Virus record (IMG/VR): IMGVR_UViG_3300038696_000293
Coordinates: 1-28,548 of that record
Length of the DNA: 28,548 bases
Source: a virus
Reading direction: 5' to 3' (one strand)
Made by a program: the position numbers and the translations under genes. This document shows positions 21,848 to 28,548 of this stretch, piece after piece; positions within the stretch are counted from its first letter, which is position 1, and the number at the start of each line of letters is the position of its first letter. The notes under the pieces were generated by a model that was not told the origin of the DNA, did no database searches, and saw only the letters and a list, made by a program, of their open reading frames with translations.

Positions 21848-22731
21848 TACAGGGTCCAGCCCTGCTTGCGGGCGTGGTCCAGGAACTCGCGCTGATGCGC
21901 GGCGATAAAGGCACGGCGGCTCTGGATCGACATCCGCGACCAGGTGGCCGTGACTCGCTGATAATGCTTGTCGTCGGTCTTGGGCAATGCCCGGCCCTCG
22001 GCCAGCAACAGCGCATCCGCCACGCTGCCCGCCTCGGGCGGGTCGGACAACAGCGCATCGCAGGCCCGCTCCTGAACCCCTGCCGCCACCTTTGACAACG
22101 CCTGCAATCCCGCCTGATGATCCGCGATCCAGGTGTCGCGGATGCGCTCTTTGGTGGCAGGGGACAGGCCTTTGACGATTTCAATGGCGATGAAGAATGT
22201 GCGGCGGGAAAGCCCGACATGCTCGGCGATGTCGGAACAAAGTGCAAAAACTGCACTTTGATTTTCCTCTGCGTTTTCAGCATCTTTTACCAGACGCACC
22301 CGCGCGCTGCGCCGGTCGCCGCCATGCCGTGCCGCCGGGTTCATCGCCTCCCAGGTGGCTTTCAGCGCCGCCAGATGCTCGGCCCGCTCCAGCTTGGTCA
22401 GCTCCTCTCGGTCGATGTTCTCCATGATCTCGGCAAAGCGCAGATCGGCGTCAGGCGTATCTTCGGGCAGAACGGTTGCCGGGATTTCGACCCAGCGCAG
22501 CGCCCGCACGGCCTCAAGCCGCTGCAAACCGGCCACCAGGCGGTATTTCTGCCCCTGGCGCACCACCAGAATGGGATGCGTCAGACCGGTGCAGTCGATA
22601 TCCTGTTTCAGCGTCTCGATGCGCGCCGCCCGCGCCGGGCGCATGCGGTCGGCCACTTCGATCAGGGCAACCGGGATCGGGCGCACATCGTGCTGTCTTT
22701 CAGGCTGTGCAGGCGTTGGTGTGTCGGTCAT
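21847..22731 (-). CDS. ParB/Spo0J-like domain protein next to the transposase
   Basis: A 294-residue protein with ParB-type N-terminal boxes: G-L-T-H-P-I-L-V-V-R-Q-G-Q-K-Y-R-L-V-A-G-L-Q-R-L-E-A (residues about 51 to 75, box I) and E-I-M-E-N-I-D-R-E-E-L-T-K-L-E-R-A-E-H (about 100 to 118, box II), followed by a helix-turn-helix-like G-L-S-R-R-T-F-F-I-A. Known ParB boxes bind CTP; the family partitions DNA or regulates genes. No ParA is encoded in the window. Its fixed position just before A suggests a part in transposition or early regulation. Overlaps the small gene upstream by 4 bases (ATGA). Confidence 0.85.
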   Translation of the reverse strand: MTDTPTPAQPERQHDVRPIPVALIEVADRMRPARAARIETLKQDIDCTGLTHPILVVRQGQKYRLVAGLQRLEAVRALRWVEIPATVLPEDTPDADLRFAEIMENIDREELTKLERAEHLAALKATWEAMNPAARHGGDRRSARVRLVKDAENAEENQSAVFALCSDIAEHVGLSRRTFFIAIEIVKGLSPATKERIRDTWIADHQAGLQALSKVAAGVQERACDALLSDPPEAGSVADALLLAEGRALPKTDDKHYQRVTATWSRMSIQSRRAFIAAHQREFLDHARKQGWTL

Positions 22732-22991
22732 TTCGGCTCCGATTGCTCTTGGGTCAGGTCAGGGGTGATCTCTTGCGCAGGCGGCGTCATCGTGTAGAAA
22801 AAGATGCCCTTGCCGTTGATCGTGTGGCGCTCGCAGACGATATCGGCGCCGCGAACCCGCAACTCGGCGACGCAGGAACTGATGGCGCAGACCCGCGCCC
22901 GGCGCATGATGTCCCGCGTCGAATGCGGCTTTCCGTCCGACAACAGCCGCGCGACACGCCGCAAACGGGCAGAGGCCATCGTGGGCGGCAT
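22728..22991 (-). CDS. Small winged-helix-like early protein
   Basis: An 87-residue protein whose middle (R-R-V-A-R-L-L-S-D-G-K-P-H-S-T-R-D-I-M-R, then S-S-C-V-A-E-L-R-V-R-G-A-D-I) is a typical winged helix-turn-helix in phage early genes. The wing has the I-V-C-E-R-H and Y-T-M-T-P pattern. The last 15 residues are acidic and probably disordered. ATG 22979 (MASARLRR) is an alternative start. Family not named. Confidence 0.7.
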   Translation of the reverse strand: MPPTMASARLRRVARLLSDGKPHSTRDIMRRARVCAISSCVAELRVRGADIVCERHTINGKGIFFYTMTPPAQEITPDLTQEQSEPK

Positions 22992-22994
22992 GCA

Positions 22995-23447
22995 TCACGG
23001 CCACCCTCCCGCAAACAGCACGCACCCGGCCAGAAGGATGGCCATGCAGATGCCGCCCACGACCATTCCGATCGGGCTGTCGCTGAACCTGTCGTCCCAT
23101 GCCATCACACGGTGCCAAACCCGTGCCCAGGCCGCACACCGGGAGGAGGTGGCGCGCGACCCGGACATCCCCTGGCGCGTATGTGCGCCAGAGTAACGAT
23201 CCCCATAGGATTGTTGAGTGGTGGCGGGGATCGTCGGACCTGTTGTGTCAGGCGCCCGCAAGCCATCTGACAAAAGCATTTCGGCGTGATTATCTATAAA
23301 CCGCACAGCACTGCGCAGGGTGAGCCAGCTGTCCGGCTGCTTTGCGTCCAGGATCAGGCGCGTACCGAGGGCGATGCGCTCCACTTCCGTCAGCCCTTTG
23401 GCTGCCGCCTCGGCAGCGCGCGCGGTGTCCTCATGCGACAGCAGCAT
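22995..23447 (-). CDS. Early protein with C-terminal membrane anchor
   Basis: A 150-residue protein starting at ATG 23447, in TGATG overlap with its upstream neighbour. The open frame continues upstream to 23756 but the added part is a shadow of two other genes. The first 70 residues are helical (S-H-E-D-T-A-R-A-A-E, W-L-T-L-R-S-A-V-R-F-I). Residues 127 to 148 are a membrane helix (G-M-V-V-G-G-I-C-M-A-I-L-L-A-G-C-V-L-F-A-G-G). Function unknown; a superinfection or host-membrane role is possible but is a guess. Confidence 0.65.
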   Translation of the reverse strand: MLLSHEDTARAAEAAAKGLTEVERIALGTRLILDAKQPDSWLTLRSAVRFIDNHAEMLLSDGLRAPDTTGPTIPATTQQSYGDRYSGAHTRQGMSGSRATSSRCAAWARVWHRVMAWDDRFSDSPIGMVVGGICMAILLAGCVLFAGGWP

Positions 23448-23683
23448 CACCGCAGTCCCCGCTGAACCATATCGGCCTGTGCCATCTGCGCGGCGGTATC
23501 CCGGGCAACCCGTTCCAGCCGCAGCAGGTGAAACCGCGACCGGGGCAGCGATGCCGCATTGGCGATCTCGATCGCAAGGGCCAGCCTCTGCTCTTCGGTC
23601 ATCCGCGCGGCGGCGTCGCGCGCCATCTGCAAGTCGATGGGCACCTCGGACGTCGTCGTTTCTCTTGGGGGATGATCTCGCAT
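23447..23683 (-). CDS. Small early phage protein
   Basis: A 78-residue protein. GTG at 23686 is directly followed by ATG at 23683; the ATG gives the usual TGATG overlap with the Ner-like gene, so it is preferred. It is helical and rich in Arg and Ala (M-A-R-D-A-A-A-R-M-T-E-E-Q-R-L-A-L-A-I-E-I-A). Similar Ala/Arg-rich helical genes often follow Ner in Mu-like phages, but I cannot name one. Confidence 0.6.
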   Translation of the reverse strand: MRDHPPRETTTSEVPIDLQMARDAAARMTEEQRLALAIEIANAASLPRSRFHLLRLERVARDTAAQMAQADMVQRGLR

Positions 23684-23928
23684 CACGCAGCGTCCTTATT
23701 TTTTGAGGGACGGGAGATTTTGGCGGGCCACTGCAAATCTTCTGGCCAGTTTTCATCGAACCACTTCACGACGCTGGCAGCGGTGCGCAAAGTGCAACTA
23801 GCTCCGGCCTCCAGCCGGATGAAAAACTTTCCGTCGTTCGCGGCGTATGTGCCAACAGTTGAGAGCTTTAGCCCCTCGTGCGCGCAGTAAGTCGCAGACA
23901 ACTGCTTAATATCTTCGATGTTCGCCAT
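23683..23928 (-). CDS. Small Ner/Cro-like early regulator
   Basis: An 81-residue protein, the first gene of the leftward early operon, divergent from the repressor. It has a compact helical pattern (I-K-Q-L-S-A-T-Y-C-A-H-E-G-L-K-L-S-T-V-G-T-Y-A-A-N-D-G-K-F-F-I-R-L-E-A-G) compatible with a small helix-turn-helix. Its position is that of Mu Ner, which represses the early and repressor promoters. The resemblance to the repressor's own N-terminus (helix, then a glycine-rich turn) is a further hint. I did not find a named family. Confidence 0.7.
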   Translation of the reverse strand: MANIEDIKQLSATYCAHEGLKLSTVGTYAANDGKFFIRLEAGASCTLRTAASVVKWFDENWPEDLQWPAKISRPSKNKDAA

Positions 23929-23940
23929 GCTCGCCCCATT

Positions 23941-24013
23941 CGGGTTTTCTCCCTATATCGTTAACCGGGTAATTGCCCGATTGTCAAGCGTGTAAAATTC
24001 GGGCATTTTCCCG
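23941..24013. promoter_or_regulatory. Three-site operator between repressor and early operon
   Basis: Three CGGG-N6-CCC(G/T) sites with centres 25 and 34 bases apart: CGGGTTTTCTCCCT at 23941-23954, CGGGTAATTGCCCG at 23966-23979 and CGGGCATTTTCCCG at 24000-24013. The second is palindromic except for the two positions flanking its central AATT; the first is the weakest. They fill the gap between the divergent genes and are the probable binding sites of the repressor, and perhaps of the Ner-like protein. Confidence 0.7.
23953..23987 (-). promoter_or_regulatory. Probable early promoter (Pe-like) for the leftward operon
   Basis: On the minus strand a perfect -35 TTGACA sits at 23987-23982. A 17-base spacer, which contains the whole central operator, leads to TTAACG, or with a longer spacer to ATATAG, as -10 candidates. 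Repressor bound to the operator would block it. The exact -10 is uncertain. Confidence 0.5.
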
Positions 24014-24017
24014 ACTC

Positions 24018-24776
24018 GTGGACAATAGAAGAAAACCCTTTTTTGAAACCATTAAGCAGCGCTTGGATGAACTTCATCTTAGCGCTTTTGCTGCCGAGCA
24101 AAGGTTCGGTTTGCCTGCGGATGCACTGAGATCAATACTTAGGCCCGACGATAGACGTGCGGTTCCGCGTTTAGATCGAGCGCAAGATATTTGTGAGGCG
24201 CTGGGACTAGAGCTGTACATCGGCCCTCCACGCCCGCACGGCTCAGTGGATCACGAAAAGATCGCCGGTTCAGCTGACGATCCCCAGGCACGAAACGACT
24301 TCGCACTGATCAATCGCTTCGACGTGAATTTGTCCGCTGGTCCTGGTGCGGCAAGTGACAATGCCAGACCGCTGGCGCCGGTCGCCTTCCGAAACGACTG
24401 GCTGATTGCCCAAGGCCTGCGGGCGGATCGATGCGTGGTCTGCACCGCCACCGGCTACAGCATGGAACCGCTCCTGTTCGATGGGGATTTGGTGCTCCTC
24501 GACAGAACCGTATCCGCCGTGCGGGACGGTCAGGTCTACGGTGTGGTCGATGTTGAAGGCGACACGCGAATCAAGCGGATCGAGAAAATCTACGGCGGCA
24601 TCGTGTTGCGCTCGGACCACCCCGGAAGCCCGACAGAGGCGCGCATGGGTGACGATGCCAACCGGGTGCGCATCATCGGACGGCTCGTCTGGTCCGGCCA
24701 CAGCCATGATGCTATCAAACAGACACCGGCGCGCCAGTTGCCGCGCCGGTCCACGTTCAAACACCAGTGGATTTGA
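24018..24776 (+). CDS. S24-type phage repressor (HTH plus LexA-like autoprotease)
   Basis: A 252-residue protein from GTG 24018. The frame reaches 23973, but an upstream start would put the operators and the -10-like TAAAAT (23993-23998) inside the gene, so GTG 24018 is preferred although no ribosome site is seen. Residues 5 to 65 are a DNA-binding domain (I-K-Q-R-L-D-E-L-H-L-S-A-F-A-A-E-Q-R-F-G). The S24 part has the catalytic pair S148 (T-G-Y-S-M-E-P) and K186 (T-R-I-K-R-I). An Ala-Gly at 107-108 (L-S-A-G-P-G) is a possible self-cleavage site, as in LexA and lambda CI, so induction by RecA after DNA damage is likely. It keeps the lysogenic state. Confidence 0.92.
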   Translation: MDNRRKPFFETIKQRLDELHLSAFAAEQRFGLPADALRSILRPDDRRAVPRLDRAQDICEALGLELYIGPPRPHGSVDHEKIAGSADDPQARNDFALINRFDVNLSAGPGAASDNARPLAPVAFRNDWLIAQGLRADRCVVCTATGYSMEPLLFDGDLVLLDRTVSAVRDGQVYGVVDVEGDTRIKRIEKIYGGIVLRSDHPGSPTEARMGDDANRVRIIGRLVWSGHSHDAIKQTPARQLPRRSTFKHQWI

Positions 24777-24800
24777 CTAATTCAGAAAAAGGAGTTCGAC

Positions 24801-25226
24801 TTGCGTAATCGATTTTGGGCAGCGGCATTTGCCGTAGTTATCGGTACCCTCCCCGCTGCTGCGGAAAACAGATACATCTCAGACGTCAGCGTTTTTGATC
24901 CGCAATTGGAAGTGGCGATCGGATGCCAAAGGCGCGTTGATGTCTTCTACCATGAAGGTATGTTCGAATCAGCAAAGCAAAAGTTTCAGAGCAGCGGCGT
25001 ACCAGTCGATCCTGCCATCTTTGACCGACTGGCTGAAGATGGATGTGTTGCAGCAGCGGAGGGATCCCACGGCGACCTTTACATAGACCCCCAAGGCGAT
25101 CCGGTTGTGGACCTGCGGACCTTGGTTCGCATCGATGGTTCGAACGCGAGCGATCTTGGACTGCTTTACTTTCGTCTCAAAGCATTGCGCAACAGCGACG
25201 GTGTAATGATCGATGTCCCCTACTGA
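24801..25226 (+). CDS. Secreted protein encoded behind the repressor
   Basis: A 141-residue protein with TTG start at 24801 and AAAAGGAG about 6 bases upstream, 24 bases after the repressor stop, so it is probably in the same transcript and expressed in the lysogen. Residues 1 to 21 are a signal peptide (R-N-R-F-W-A-A-A-F-A-V-V-I-G-T-L-P-A-A-A) with cleavage after AAA. The mature part has two cysteines (near residues 42 and 82) that could form a disulphide in the periplasm. No family recognised. It lies between the repressor and the phage left end, a common place for lysogenic-conversion genes. Confidence 0.8.
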   Translation: MRNRFWAAAFAVVIGTLPAAAENRYISDVSVFDPQLEVAIGCQRRVDVFYHEGMFESAKQKFQSSGVPVDPAIFDRLAEDGCVAAAEGSHGDLYIDPQGDPVVDLRTLVRIDGSNASDLGLLYFRLKALRNSDGVMIDVPY

Positions 25227-25308
25227 CAATTCACTATACCCGGTGCCGTTATAAAACACCCTGGGCATCGACTAGGCCGTTTACAGGACCGTTAAACGCC
25301 ATTTGAAA

Positions 25309-25422
25309 CGTCCCACCTTGGCGGTCTCCGGAAATCACGCCATCCGCGTCAAACCCCTTATTTGTAGGGCGTTCAACAAGGTGGGACGCGAAACGCGAAA
25401 ACCCGGTTTAGCGTCCCACCTT
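25309..25422. repeat. Three copies of AAGGTGGGACG, probable transposase-binding end sites
   Basis: The 11-bp unit AAGGTGGGACG occurs as complement at 25309-25319 and 25412-25422 and directly at 25378-25388. The two at 25378 and 25412 share 16 of 17 bases (AAGGTGGGACG-C-x-AAAC) in inverted orientation. Mu's left end likewise has three A-protein sites, L1 to L3, unevenly spaced with the outermost close to the terminus. Confidence 0.7.
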
Positions 25423-25426
25423 ACGA

Positions 25427-25428
25427 CA
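25427..25428 (-). other. Proposed left terminus of the prophage (TG end)
   Basis: In phage orientation the sequence reads TGTCGTAAGGTGGGACGC, so a TGT begins five bases or so before the outermost repeat. Mu itself starts TGT, and the first A site begins at about base 6. The host would begin at 25429. The 5-base target duplicate, expected to be CCGCG beyond the other end, cannot be seen here. Confidence 0.5.
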
Positions 25429-25836
25429 CCGCGACCGTTGATTTCATTGAGTTTTCCACTTCGCACCCTTGCCAGCCTGCCAAGGGTGCGAAGTTTAATT
25501 GGCACTGCTCACCGTCGGCCATTTTTGCCGCACTAACCGTCAACGCCCTTATTCTTATACCAAATCGTCCATCCGGCATAGTCCGCCATCACCCGGCCTC
25601 ATCCGGATAAAAACCCCAGTTTCTGCCAGCATTTCCTTCGCGTTACAGATCGCGACTCTCTGAACACAACTTCGCGGACACTCGTATCGCGCAAAACCCA
25701 ACCTCAGACTTTGGGGCATATTGCGAGTTATCTGCGGGGTACGGAGGGTCTGCATCCGGTGTGCATCCCGATAACCCACGGAAATAAGGCGACTATCGGG
25801 ACGGACAGTCGAATCGTCTGCTTTTGACTGAGTGTC
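25429..25836. other. Host intergenic DNA between phage end and tRNA-Gln
   Basis: About 400 bases with a strong inverted repeat at 25458-25494 and a 74-codon minus-strand frame (25555-25779) that I do not consider a gene: it has no ribosome site, is Arg/Cys-rich and has no family look. It could be a remnant of an older element placed behind the tRNA. Nothing else found. Confidence 0.5.
25458..25494 (+). terminator. Likely rho-independent terminator with a 14-bp stem
   Basis: ACTTCGCACCCTTG and CAAGGGTGCGAAGT form a perfect 14-bp stem with a 9-base loop, followed on the plus strand by TTTAATT. It may stop transcription from the phage's plus-strand genes into the tRNA region. Read in the other direction it is preceded by AATTAAA, and downstream there is a TTTTCC-type run only as complement, so bidirectional use is possible. 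Confidence 0.6.
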
Positions 25837-25911
25837 TGGCTGGGATGGTAGGATTCGAACCTACGATCTACTGTACCAAAAACAGTTGCCCTACCGCTAG
25901 GCCACATCCCA
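25837..25911 (-). tRNA. tRNA-Gln (anticodon UUG)
   Basis: The complement reads a full cloverleaf of 75 bases including an encoded CCA. The acceptor stem TGGGATG pairs with CATCCCA. The anticodon stem ACTGT/ACAGT encloses the loop TTTTGGT, giving anticodon UUG for CAA. The T arm is GTAGG-TTCGAAT-CCTAC and the discriminator base is G. The mature gene ends with CCA at 25837. Confidence 0.96.
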
Positions 25912-25972
25912 ACACTGGACAGCTAACTAGTCTGCCGCCGCATTGCACGCAAGCCCCTATTGGGCAAAAAAC

Positions 25973-27304
25973 TCATTCCTTCGGGGCGTGTGGTGTAAGC
26001 AAATCGGGTGTGTCGGGGTCGTTGCGTTCGGCTGCGACCAGACGGTCCAGTGCGGCTTCGGAAATGTCGCTGACATCCGCAACGTCGGTTTGTGGTGCTG
26101 CGGGGCGTGCGACCGCCTGCGGGCCTTGCGCCTGGGGCACGGCACCGTCGCCGACCATCTGGATGCGGTAGGTGGTGTCGGGCACTTCGATCCCCGAGGC
26201 TTCGACGGCGTTCTTGACCAGCCTCAGCGCCTCGCCCTTGGCACGGACAAGCGATGTGGCGCGTTGATCGATCCAGCCGGTGACAACAAGGATGATCGCG
26301 CCGTCACCGATCCGTTCGATCCAGGTCATCGGTGCCGGCTGGCGCAGCACAAATGGCAGCTTGCCTGTGGTCTCTTCAACCAGAATGCGGACCTCTTCAA
26401 GGTTTGCGTCCGAGCTTACGCCGATCTCGAAATCGAACCGGCGCTCGGGGTTTTCGGTGAAATTGACGATCCGGCTTTTGAACACCACGGCGTTGGGAAT
26501 GCGGATATGGTTCCCCTCAAGGCTGAGCAGGATCGTGGCCCTGCTGGTCAGTCGAATGACCTTGCCGATGTCGCCTTCGATCTCGACCAGGTCATTGGGC
26601 CGAAACGGCTGCCGGATCGACAACATGATCGAGGCGATGAAGTTCTCGACCGTGTCGCGGACCGCAAAGCCGATGGCCAGACCGGCGATGCCCGCAGCCC
26701 CCAGAATGGTCCCCAAAAGGGCGGTGGCCCCCAAAATATCAAGCGCGATGACAAAGCCGCCCACGACGAAGATCAGTCGGATGACCTGACGGTAAAGGTC
26801 CGCGATAAAAGCATTGGGCGCGATCGCATCCCACGGAGAGCGCATGCGCGCCAAAAATATTCCCGCCAGCAGCACGACGACAAACACGCCGACCGCCACC
26901 GCCGCCAGAGGCAGGAACGCGATGGCCTGTTCGACCCGCGCCTGAAAGCGGTCGACCGCGGGGTTCAGCCGCGCCGCGATATCGGTTGTTTCGGTGACCT
27001 TGTTTTCGATGGCCACAACGCCTTGAACCCGGCCCACGATTTCATTCAGCCGATTGACGGCTTCGGTATCGAGGGTGGTGCCGCGCAGGGTGACGATGCC
27101 GGATGAAACGGTAACTGTGACATTGTCGAACCGCTCCAGCTCGCGCAGGATGTTTCGGATGCGCACCGCGATGGCCGCGTCTTGCGCGGCGCTGTCCTCG
27201 ACGGTGATTTCGCCCTGCGGCTGCTCGGTGGTTTGCGCCCAAAGCGGTGCGGACCACAAAAACGCAGACGACAGACATAACGCAATGACCAGCGCGCGCA
27301 TCAT
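25973..27304 (-). CDS. MscS-type mechanosensitive channel with BON domain
   Basis: A 443-residue host protein. Residues 1 to 24 are a signal peptide (M-R-A-L-V-I-A-L-C-L-S-S-A-F-L-W-S-A-P-L-W-A-Q). Residues about 40 to 110 are a BON domain (I-R-N-I-L-R-E-L-E, V-T-V-S-S-G-I-V-T-L-R-G-T). Membrane helices follow at about 140-160 and 185-205, then the conserved pore helix G-A-A-G-I-A-G-L-A-I-G-F-A-V-R-D-T-V-E-N-F near 225, and the MscS beta domain. It protects against osmotic downshock. It begins with ATGA overlap on the oxidoreductase stop, so the two are one operon. Confidence 0.93.
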   Translation of the reverse strand: MMRALVIALCLSSAFLWSAPLWAQTTEQPQGEITVEDSAAQDAAIAVRIRNILRELERFDNVTVTVSSGIVTLRGTTLDTEAVNRLNEIVGRVQGVVAIENKVTETTDIAARLNPAVDRFQARVEQAIAFLPLAAVAVGVFVVVLLAGIFLARMRSPWDAIAPNAFIADLYRQVIRLIFVVGGFVIALDILGATALLGTILGAAGIAGLAIGFAVRDTVENFIASIMLSIRQPFRPNDLVEIEGDIGKVIRLTSRATILLSLEGNHIRIPNAVVFKSRIVNFTENPERRFDFEIGVSSDANLEEVRILVEETTGKLPFVLRQPAPMTWIERIGDGAIILVVTGWIDQRATSLVRAKGEALRLVKNAVEASGIEVPDTTYRIQMVGDGAVPQAQGPQAVARPAAPQTDVADVSDISEAALDRLVAAERNDPDTPDLLTPHAPKE

Positions 27305-28293
27305 GACTGCACATCAACCAGAATTGCACCGGTGCGCCCGCCTGCCTCAACCGCCGCATGGGCCTGTGCGCAGGCCTGCAACGGGTAGGTGGCGGCCACC
27401 GGGCAGATCAGCGCGCCCTGGGTCAGTGCGCTGTGCAACCTTTCGATTGCGGCATTCCGTTTGGCCTTGGGCAGCAGATAGATCAGCAAGATGTCGATGG
27501 TCGCCGCCTTGTACAAAAGCGCGCCGAAGGGTAGTTCGGGGGTCATGGACTTGGCAGAGCCGTAGGCGGCGATGGTGCCGTTGGGCGCGATGACCTGTGC
27601 GTCGGTGGCCGCGTTCAGGCCAAATTCGACCTCGACGATCCGGTCGATCAGCTGGCCGTCATTGGCGGCGATGATCCGGGCGGACAGATCCTCGGCGCCG
27701 TAGTCGAGCACGGTATCCGCGCCTGCATCGGTTGCCGCTGTCGCCCCGGCGCGGCCAGTGGTTGCGATGACCCGTGCGCCGCCCCATTTGGCCAGTTGCA
27801 CCGCCAGCAATCCGACCGTGCCCGCACCCCCCTGGATCAGCAGGGTTTGCCCCGCGATGTCGCCGCCGCCAAAGACCGCGTGACAGGCCGTAAGACCCGG
27901 TATGCCAAGACTTGCCGCCGTCTCGAACGACACCGGCGCAGGCATCGCCACCGCTTGCTCTGACGGCAGGCAGATATGGGTGGCGGCGGTGCCGAAGGGG
28001 CGCTGCCATTGCCCGTTCCAGATCCAGACCTGCGTGCCGATCCGCTCTGACGCGATCCCGATTCCCACGGCGACAATGGTGCCCGACCCGTCGCTGTGCG
28101 GCACGATCCGGTCAAAGGCCGGTTTCGTCACCCCGGGCCGCGCCCCGGCGCGTGCTTTGACATCCGACGGGTTCACGGCGGAAAATGCCAGCTCGACCAG
28201 CACTTCGCCGGGGCCGGGTTCGGGCGTCGGCAAAGTGACGGGCTCCAGCACGTCTGCGGCGGGGCCAAATCGGGTGTAGGAGATTGCTTGCAT
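27301..28293 (-). CDS. NADPH:quinone oxidoreductase-like, zinc-independent MDR family
   Basis: A 330-residue protein from ATG 28293 (MQAISYTRFG); the frame extends to 28386 but the usual family start and length favour 28293. The N-terminal GroES-like domain has P-x-P-G-P-G-E-V-L-V and A-F-S-A-V-N-P-S-D-V-K. Coenzyme binding is shown by G-G-A-G-T-V-G near residue 147, typical of NADPH-binding quinone oxidoreductases. No structural or catalytic zinc cysteines are present. It reduces quinones or related enones with one or two electrons; substrate unknown. Confidence 0.92.
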   Translation of the reverse strand: MQAISYTRFGPAADVLEPVTLPTPEPGPGEVLVELAFSAVNPSDVKARAGARPGVTKPAFDRIVPHSDGSGTIVAVGIGIASERIGTQVWIWNGQWQRPFGTAATHICLPSEQAVAMPAPVSFETAASLGIPGLTACHAVFGGGDIAGQTLLIQGGAGTVGLLAVQLAKWGGARVIATTGRAGATAATDAGADTVLDYGAEDLSARIIAANDGQLIDRIVEVEFGLNAATDAQVIAPNGTIAAYGSAKSMTPELPFGALLYKAATIDILLIYLLPKAKRNAAIERLHSALTQGALICPVAATYPLQACAQAHAAVEAGGRTGAILVDVQS

Positions 28294-28386
28294 GAGGGGG
28301 CTCTTTTTTTCGGGTTCTGCGGTGACAGGGCTGGCCCGCAGGATGGGCGCCCCAAGCGTGTGACTATCCGAAAACGAGGGCGCCAT

Positions 28387-28548
28387 GATAGCCCTGTAGC
28401 GCTCTGATAGCGTATTTACGGGTCCGGCGGGATACGATCGTGGTCCGCACTGTGCGAAGATTGCCCAACGGCTTGGCGGTGCATCGGGCGTGCAGTGTGA
28501 CCAGTCAGACCATTTTCCCTCTGCGCGCAGTTGATCGACCTCAATCCG
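28387..28548. other. Host intergenic end of window
   Basis: About 160 bases, no frame of gene-like quality. Probably the promoter region of the oxidoreductase operon, but no clear -35/-10 was picked out. Confidence 0.4.

Larger units (their letters stand above)
1..25428 (-). mobile_element. Mu-like transposable prophage, left-end portion (right end outside the window)
   Basis: The gene content is diagnostic of a Mu-like phage: DDE transposase A, ATPase B, GemA, a Mor-like activator, gp27, gp28, gp29, gpF, protease I, head protein T, gp36, gpG and gp37. It is read right to left, from regulation and transposition at 24.8 to 17 kb, through lysis and head, to baseplate at the left edge. The proposed left terminus at 25428 rests on a TGT end next to the outermost of three repeats. 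The element continues beyond base 1, where the rest of the tail, the fibres and the right end must lie. No early, head or lysis gene in the window shows an obvious frameshift, so the prophage could be intact. That cannot be decided without the missing part. Confidence 0.93.
25227..25428. other. Phage left end, non-coding
   Basis: About 200 bases between the secreted-protein stop and the proposed terminus. No credible gene. It carries the three transposase-binding-like repeats. Its AT-rich content is slightly higher than that of the surrounding genes. Confidence 0.6.

Noticed and set aside
20739-22283. A 514-codon minus-strand frame overlapping the transposase and ParB-like genes
   Set aside because: Different frame from both real genes, low-complexity Arg/Gly/Cys content, no motif.
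23973-24017. Longer N-terminus of the repressor starting at 23973
   Set aside because: TTG start with no ribosome site; it would put two operators and the repressor's own -10-like sequence inside the coding region.
25555-25779. A 74-codon minus-strand frame between the phage end and tRNA-Gln
   Set aside because: No ribosome site, odd composition, no recognised family. A decayed element remnant is possible but not supported.
25824-26171. A 115-codon plus-strand frame starting in the tRNA region
   Set aside because: Its first part is the complement of tRNA-Gln; a known type of false gene call with MVGFEPT-like start.
1-28548. CRISPR array, rRNA genes, insertion sequences, toxin-antitoxin pair, plasmid origin
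   Set aside because: I looked for regularly spaced repeats, rRNA motifs, IS-type ends and paired small genes of toxin-antitoxin type and saw none that could be supported.

Overview
The window is GC-rich. Its codon use, its tRNA-Gln and its flanking genes look like a marine-type alphaproteobacterium, most likely Rhodobacteraceae; this is an inference from protein style, not a database match. Positions 1 to about 25428 hold most of a Mu-like transposable prophage read right to left, so nearly all its genes are on the minus strand. The phage left end lies at about 25428. The other end lies beyond base 1, because the window starts inside a tail gene. Right of 25428 is host DNA: a short non-coding stretch, tRNA-Gln(UUG), an MscS-type channel gene and a zinc-independent quinone oxidoreductase gene.

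Control and early region (about 25430 to 13830). Three copies of an 11-bp motif mark the probable transposase-binding left end. A plus-strand pair follows: an S24-type repressor and a secreted protein gene just behind it, the only phage genes here besides one other placed to be expressed in the lysogen. Three CGGG-N6-CCCG operator-like sites separate the repressor from the leftward early operon. That operon holds a Ner/Cro-like small regulator, three small genes, a ParB-like protein, the Mu A-type DDE transposase, the Mu B-type ATPase, four accessory or DNA-binding genes ending in a DUF3164 protein, a plus-strand orphan gene, an ORF6N protein, GemA, an MT-A70 adenine methyltransferase and a Mor/C-like activator.

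Late region (13829 to 1). The lysis genes (amidase, holin-like) come first. Mu-type head genes follow: DUF2730, two paralogous small winged-helix-like proteins, gp27-like DUF3486, terminase gp28, portal gp29, gpF-like gp30 with an extra C-terminal domain, protease I with a nested scaffold Z, major head protein T, gp35, gp36, gpG and gp37. Baseplate genes V, W, J and tail gene I come directly after. Mu's sheath, tube, tape-measure, N and P genes are absent from the position they hold in Mu, so the tail module is ordered as in P2-type phages.

Nearly all genes overlap by 1 to 8 bases (ATGA, GTGA or TGATG junctions), which indicates translational coupling. A shared 14-bp palindrome, TGGAACGC(G/A)TTCCA, lies upstream of both the lysis gene and protease gene I. 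Those are two of the places where Mu has activator-dependent late promoters, so the palindrome is a good candidate target for the Mor-like activator.
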